A stretch of DNA of 64,000 nt from an uncultured Ruminococcus sp. (GTDB lineage: Bacteria > Bacillota > Clostridia > Oscillospirales > Acutalibacteraceae), in NCBI GenBank assembly GCA_902762375.1, contig CACWNY010000007.1, positions 1-64,000 on the forward strand, written 5' to 3'. Position 1 is the first letter of the stretch. Every line of letters starts with the position of its first letter. Below, in pieces: positions 59,961-64,000 of the stretch. Below the pieces are notes generated by a model that made no database searches, was not told the DNA's origin, and saw nothing but the letters and a program-made list of their open reading frames with translations. Position numbers and translations under genes: made by a program.

Positions 59961-60704
59961 ATGCTGGAAATTAAAAATCTTTCGTTTAATGTCAATGCCG
60001 AAAATCAGGAAAAGGAAATCATTAAAAATATTTCCTTGACCATTCCTGACGGCAAGTTGTTTGTCATTACAGGTCCTAACGGTGGCGGAAAATCTACATT
60101 GGCTAAATTGATTGCCGGAATTGAAAAACCAACATCAGGACAAATTATCTTTAATGGAATAGATATTACCGATGTTTCCATTACCGAAAGAGCTAAAATG
60201 GGAATAGGGTTTGCATTTCAACAACCTGTCCGTTTCAAAGGGTTGCGTGTTGCTGATTTGATAAATCTTGCTACAGGCAAACAATTAACAATTTCTGAAA
60301 TATGTGACTATCTCTCTTTGGTGGGATTGTGTGCCAAAGAATACATCGACCGTGAAGTCAATAGCAGTCTTTCGGGAGGTGAACTGAAAAGAATTGAAAT
60401 CGCTACTGTCCTTGCCAGAAAATCTTTGCTTACTGTCTTTGATGAACCTGAAGCGGGTATTGATTTGTGGAGTTTCAGTAATCTTATCGATGTCTTTCAG
60501 CAACAAAGAAAAGATATGAGCAATCGTTCTATTATGATTATCTCTCATCAGGAAAGAATTTTGAATATCGCTGATGAAATTATTATCCTGAAAAATGGGT
60601 CTATCGAAAAACAAGGGGAAAAATCTAATATCTTCCCTGAACTTGTCAATACTCCGTCATCAATAAACGGCTGTCGGGGAATTTTGAAAGGAGCTGATTG
60701 TTAA
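59961..60704 (+). CDS. SufC-like ATPase of a minimal Fe-S assembly pair
   Basis: The 247-residue ATPase has Walker A GPNGGGKSTLAKL, the Q-loop AFQQPVRFKG, signature SLSGGELKRIEIA and Walker B LTVFDEPEAGIDLWSF with ISHQERIL. This matches the SufC/SmsC group. It overlaps the next gene by one base. Together they form a two-gene ATPase-scaffold pair without SufS, SufU or SufD. ATG 59961 follows AAAAGGAG by seven bases; the longer in-frame reading enters the repeat. Confidence 0.85.
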   Translation: MLEIKNLSFNVNAENQEKEIIKNISLTIPDGKLFVITGPNGGGKSTLAKLIAGIEKPTSGQIIFNGIDITDVSITERAKMGIGFAFQQPVRFKGLRVADLINLATGKQLTISEICDYLSLVGLCAKEYIDREVNSSLSGGELKRIEIATVLARKSLLTVFDEPEAGIDLWSFSNLIDVFQQQRKDMSNRSIMIISHQERILNIADEIIILKNGSIEKQGEKSNIFPELVNTPSSINGCRGILKGADC

Positions 60705-61645
60705 TGGACTTTAATTTTAACTTGAACCTTAACAGTACACAGAAATCTTTATTGAAAGAAATCGCTGATTTGAGTAATGTTCCTGATGGTGCCTTTAATA
60801 TCCGTTCCAACAGCCAGTCTATCGGCAGACAGTCCGCACAAAATATCCAAATCGTTTCTAAAACAGATGTCAGCGGTATGGATATTTTCATCAAACCTAA
60901 TACCAAAAATGAGTCGGTGCATATTCCTGTCATTATCACAGAAAGCGGTATCAAAGAAGAAGTCTATAATGATTTCTTTGTCGGAGATAATGCTGATGTT
61001 GAAATTGTAGCCGGCTGTGGGATTGATAACTGCGGTAATCATGACTCCCAACATGATGGTATTCACCGTTTTTATATCGGTAAAAATGCTCATGTCCGCT
61101 ATGTGGAAAAACATTACGGTTCGGGTGAGGGTGAAGGAAAAAGAATTTTAAACCCTGTTACTGAAGTCTATATGGAAGAAAACAGCAGTGCTGAAATGGA
61201 AATGGTTCAGATTAAGGGTGTCGACGACACTACCCGTACCACGATTGCCAAATTAAAAGACGGTGCTAAACTGGTTGTCAGGGAAAGACTGATGACCCAT
61301 AATGACCAGAAAGCTATCAGTGTTTATGATGTTTCCCTTGATGGAAAAGATTCTTCGGCGGATATTGTTTCCAGAGCGGTGGCAAGCGGTAATTCCTATC
61401 AGAAATTTGAAGCCAAAATTGTCGGTAATGCTCCCTGTAAAGGTCATACGGAATGTGACTCCATCATCATGGATAACGGTAAAATCCTTGCTGTTCCCGC
61501 ACTGGAAGCTAATAATGTTGACGCTTCCCTTGTCCATGAGGCTGCTATTGGCAAAATTGCAGGCGAACAGATTGTTAAACTTATGACACTCGGTCTGACT
61601 GAATCTCAAGCTGAAGAACAGATTATTAACGGTTTCTTACGATGA
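60704..61645 (+). CDS. SufB/SufD-like scaffold of a minimal Fe-S assembly pair
   Basis: The 313-residue protein has the SufB-fold beta-helix core and the conserved C-terminal elements APCKGHTECDSIIMD and VPALEANNVDASLVHEAAIGKI, containing the Cys, Glu and His residues used for cluster building in SufB. It lacks the large N-terminal part of SufB (usual length about 470), and matches the short SmsB-type scaffold. I infer a self-sufficient SmsCB-like Fe-S assembly complex. Start ATG lies on the SufC stop (TAATG) behind AAAGGAG. Confidence 0.82.
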   Translation: MDFNFNLNLNSTQKSLLKEIADLSNVPDGAFNIRSNSQSIGRQSAQNIQIVSKTDVSGMDIFIKPNTKNESVHIPVIITESGIKEEVYNDFFVGDNADVEIVAGCGIDNCGNHDSQHDGIHRFYIGKNAHVRYVEKHYGSGEGEGKRILNPVTEVYMEENSSAEMEMVQIKGVDDTTRTTIAKLKDGAKLVVRERLMTHNDQKAISVYDVSLDGKDSSADIVSRAVASGNSYQKFEAKIVGNAPCKGHTECDSIIMDNGKILAVPALEANNVDASLVHEAAIGKIAGEQIVKLMTLGLTESQAEEQIINGFLR

Positions 61646-61710
61646 TATCGTATAAAAACTTATTCATTCATAATATTATCTCATATCTGTATGATTTAAA
61701 CTCAAAAAAT

Positions 61711-61757
61711 AAACCGCTATTCTGATAAAATTTTGTCAGAATAGTGGTTATCTTTTT
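61711..61757 (+). terminator. Terminator of the Suf-like pair
   Basis: AACCGCTATTCTGA and TCAGAATAGTGGTT form a stem with one G-T pair, followed by ATCTTTTTTTC. Confidence 0.85.
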
Positions 61758-61879
61758 TTCAATCTGATAATCAAGTCGATTTTCCATTTTTATGACATAT
61801 TGAAAAACATTTCTGAATATATTGCTAGCACAGATTAATCGCTGATAAACTATCGTTTACTGAGAAAGGATTTCGTAAG

Positions 61880-62443
61880 ATGAATGTGATATGGGTAAGT
61901 TTCATTGTTATATCGGTAATTTATGGGATTTACAACGGTCATGGCACAGATGTTGCTTGTGCGGTTACAGAAAGTGTCAGCGTTTCTACAAAACTTTTAC
62001 TTACGCTTTCCGTTTCTATAGCTCTTTGGAACGGTATCATGAATATTGCGGAAAAATGCGGTATCATTGATAATTTGCAATTATTGTTTTCGCCTATACT
62101 GAAATTTCTGTTTCCTGATTATAAAAACGATAAAAAAGTGATGGGATATATCAGCACCAACATTACTGCTAATTTTATCGGTATCGGTAATGCTTCCACT
62201 CCCGCAGGTTTAAAAGCTGTTTCCGCTATGCACAACGGTTCTGATACTGCTGACCGTAATCTGTCCGCTTTTGTAGTAATAAACACCGCTTCTATTCAAT
62301 TAATTCCTGCTACCGTTGCTACTATACGGTCGGCTCATGGCAGTAATGCTCCTATGGAAATTATTTTTTGTGTATGGATTTCGTCTTTTGTCGCTTTAGC
62401 TGTCGGTATTCTAAGTGTGAAAATTCTTTTTCGAAAAAGCTGA
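61880..62443 (+). CDS. spmA: Spore maturation protein A
   Basis: The 187-residue membrane protein has the SpmA pattern (LLLTLSVSIALWNGIMNIAEKCG, FPDYKNDKKVMGYISTNITAN, GIGNASTPAGLKAV) with about five membrane segments of the nucleoside-recognition (Gate) fold. It supports spore-core dehydration with SpmB. AGAAAGG precedes ATG. Bases TGAATATATT about 60 before the start recall a sporulation-sigma -35, but no firm promoter was fixed. Confidence 0.92.
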   Translation: MNVIWVSFIVISVIYGIYNGHGTDVACAVTESVSVSTKLLLTLSVSIALWNGIMNIAEKCGIIDNLQLLFSPILKFLFPDYKNDKKVMGYISTNITANFIGIGNASTPAGLKAVSAMHNGSDTADRNLSAFVVINTASIQLIPATVATIRSAHGSNAPMEIIFCVWISSFVALAVGILSVKILFRKS

Positions 62444-62454
62444 GGTGAATACTT

Positions 62455-62973
62455 ATGAATGATTTTGCATCTGTTTCGGTAGTTGTGATAATTTCAGCAA
62501 TACTTCTGGTGGCTTTTTTCCGAAAAAAAAATGTGTTCTGCCTTTTTACAGACGGAGCTTTAGATGGTTTAAAAACCATGCTGACAGTTGCTCCGTCAAT
62601 TATCGGTCTTGTACTGATGGTGACACTCATGCAAAAAAGCGGTCTGTTTGATTTTGTCGGTTCGGTATTAAATCCACTTTGTGAAAAGTGTGGATTTCCT
62701 GTAGAAGTGTTACCGCTGGCTTTGATACGCCCTGTAAGTGGTAGCGGTGCTTTGGCTGTACTGGATAATATTCTGGAAAATTATCCTCCTGATGAATTTG
62801 TTGGCAAAGTGGCAAGTGTTATGATGGGGTCTACAGAAACAACATTTTATGTAATTGCTATGTATTTCGGCAGTGTAAATATAACAAAAGTGGGAAAAAC
62901 GGTTGCTTGTGCCTTGCTTGCAGATATTACAGGGATAATTATGTCAGTAGTAAGCGTTTCATTATTTTTATAG
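62455..62973 (+). CDS. spmB: Spore maturation protein B
   Basis: The 172-residue membrane protein has the SpmB pattern (DGALDGLKTMLTVAPSIIGLVLM, PLALIRPVSGSGAL, VMMGSTETTFYVIAMYFGSV). It pairs with spmA, 11 bases upstream, behind GAGGTG. Confidence 0.92.
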   Translation: MNDFASVSVVVIISAILLVAFFRKKNVFCLFTDGALDGLKTMLTVAPSIIGLVLMVTLMQKSGLFDFVGSVLNPLCEKCGFPVEVLPLALIRPVSGSGALAVLDNILENYPPDEFVGKVASVMMGSTETTFYVIAMYFGSVNITKVGKTVACALLADITGIIMSVVSVSLFL

Positions 62974-63100
62974 CGTTAAATGATTTCCATTAGTTTCATT
63001 ACTGTACATTTTAGCGTTACAGATTGACCAACAACTGATATTATAAACATTATCAGTGTTCCTTTTTTCTCATCATTTCGCAATAACAACCTTTTTATCC

Positions 63101-63931
63101 TTATTCATCTTCTGTCTGTTTCAACGCATACATTGTATCCATACAATGCTGGTGAGGTATTCCTCCACTAAAACAGTCAAAAATACGCTCATCGCAAGAA
63201 CATATAAGCCAGTCGGCATAATAGGTAAACAACTCCCCTGAAATCCATTTATATCGCCCTTTTTTCGTATTAGATGGACTCTTTACAAATGGCTTTCTCA
63301 CAAAAACATTCAAAGCGTGCAGACCTCCCGCAGAAGTATGCTTTTGATAATTCTCAAAAATTTCTTGTCTAAGTTCTTGCGGTACATAGTGCAACGCACC
63401 CGAACAGAAAATAATATCAAATTCATTGTCAAGACGAAAATCCAATAAATTCGCCTGAAAAAAATTGACTTCGACACCTGCCTGCTTGGCAAATTTCCAA
63501 CCTTTATCCAAAGCCAACTCTACAGCGTCAAATGCAGTTACATTATATCCGTTTCTTGCAAAAAATACAGCATTTTTCCCTTCTCCGCAAGCAACATCAA
63601 GCAACCGCAAAGGTCTTTGTGGCGGACAAATCTTCATCACCTCGTAACACATATTAGAAGGCTGTGTTCCCCAATAATAGTCATCGGTTTTGTATCTGTC
63701 ATCATAATCTAATATTTTTCTCTGTTCAACAGGATATCCCAGTAATGCATCTATATCACATTGAAAAATATTGGCAAGGAGAGGTAAAACAGAAATGTCA
63801 GGGTAAGAACTTCCCGTTTCCCATTTTGAAACCGCTTGAAACGAAATATTCAAATGTTTCGCAAGTTCTTCCTATGTAAGTCCCTGTTTTTTTCTAAGAA
63901 TAGCAATATTTTTCCCGATTAAGTTTTTCAT
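63101..63931 (-). pseudogene. HTH-methyltransferase fusion gene with in-frame amber codon
   Basis: On the minus strand the reading starts at ATG 63931 behind AAGGGG and gives an Xre-type HTH (KNLIGKNIAILRKKQGLT, then E-E-L-A-K-H-L and SFQAVSKWETGSSYP). Codon 20 (63874-63872) is TAG where relatives have Gln (GLTQEEL). After it a methyltransferase domain follows (LRLLDVACGEGKNAVFFARNG, DIIFCSGALHYVP). An internal TTG at 63853 would give a 250-residue product without the first HTH helices. Either a recent nonsense mutation or suppression; I call it broken. Confidence 0.8.
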
Positions 63932-64000
63932 TGTAACAATCCCCTTTTTTATTGGATTGACTGTATCATAACATGAAAAAAATCAATCTTCAATAATAAG

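Noticed and set aside
1..64000. tRNA or rRNA genes
   Set aside because: No cloverleaf with TTCGA-type T-loop and CCA-like end, and no rRNA-like stretch, was recognised by eye; a tRNAscan run would settle it.

Overview
This window comes from a low-GC, spore-forming Gram-positive anaerobe, most likely a Ruminococcus-like member of the Oscillospiraceae/Ruminococcaceae. The evidence is a 2-oxoacid:ferredoxin oxidoreductase, a SCIFF peptide with its radical SAM maturase, a tetrahydrofolate riboswitch in front of folT, a cohesin-like surface protein, and a scattered sporulation set (sigE, spoIIGA, dpaA/dpaB, spoVT, cwlD, ylmC-like, spmA/spmB). No rRNA, tRNA, phage or CRISPR array was seen.

Layout. 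1-160: the last codons of a TnpB gene and the omega-RNA/right end of an IS200/IS605-type element. 247-3492: four-subunit 2-oxoacid:ferredoxin oxidoreductase plus a HAD phosphatase. 3830-7884: pth and mfd. 7974-9212: a small TGD-type membrane peptide and a membrane-tethered cohesin-like protein. 9391-10189: promoter, THF riboswitch, terminator and folT. 10288-12372 (minus): lipoprotein, sigE, spoIIGA. 12736-18703: cca, replication proteins of the DnaC/DnaD type, YigZ, L31, DUF1963 and GtrA proteins. 19016-21547: ackA and tmcAL, divergent. 22034-28729: tcdA, hpf, an rRNA methyltransferase, a MutS-like ATPase and small unknown genes. 28797-30462: a promoter-terminator unit that looks like a small RNA, then dpaA/dpaB. 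30828-40943: CofE-like protein, recD2, comF, HAD, cwlD, an amino-acid ABC transporter, spoVT and an MFS transporter. 42074-48168: YoaK, YlmC-like, SCIFF maturase, SCIFF, a sugar transferase and a transglutaminase. 48462-55062: kptA, then a compact three-gene cassette (zinc-ribbon membrane protein, TPM-domain protein with a Cys/Gly-rich tail, radical SAM/SPASM enzyme) followed by MoxR and DUF58. 55290-63931: PHP phosphoesterase, zapA, U32 protein, dut, a two-gene SUF-like pair, spmAB and a broken HTH-methyltransferase gene.

Two signals stand out. First, the cassette at 49305-52702 couples a membrane protein ending in a four-cysteine Gly/Ser tail to a radical SAM/SPASM enzyme whose GTG lies one base after the TPM stop codon; I read it as a candidate peptide-tail modification system at the cell surface, a few kb from the recognised SCIFF system. 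Second, at least 14 intergenic spaces carry a modular family of palindromic units (about 85-410 bp) in both orientations, whose stems vary in a compensatory way. They replace ordinary terminators after many genes, and one copy has itself been interrupted by a 104-bp MITE with terminal inverted repeats and a 10-bp target duplication. A second 146-bp MITE with an 8-bp duplication lies at 41703-41848.

All assignments are from reading the sequence and from family knowledge; no database search was run.
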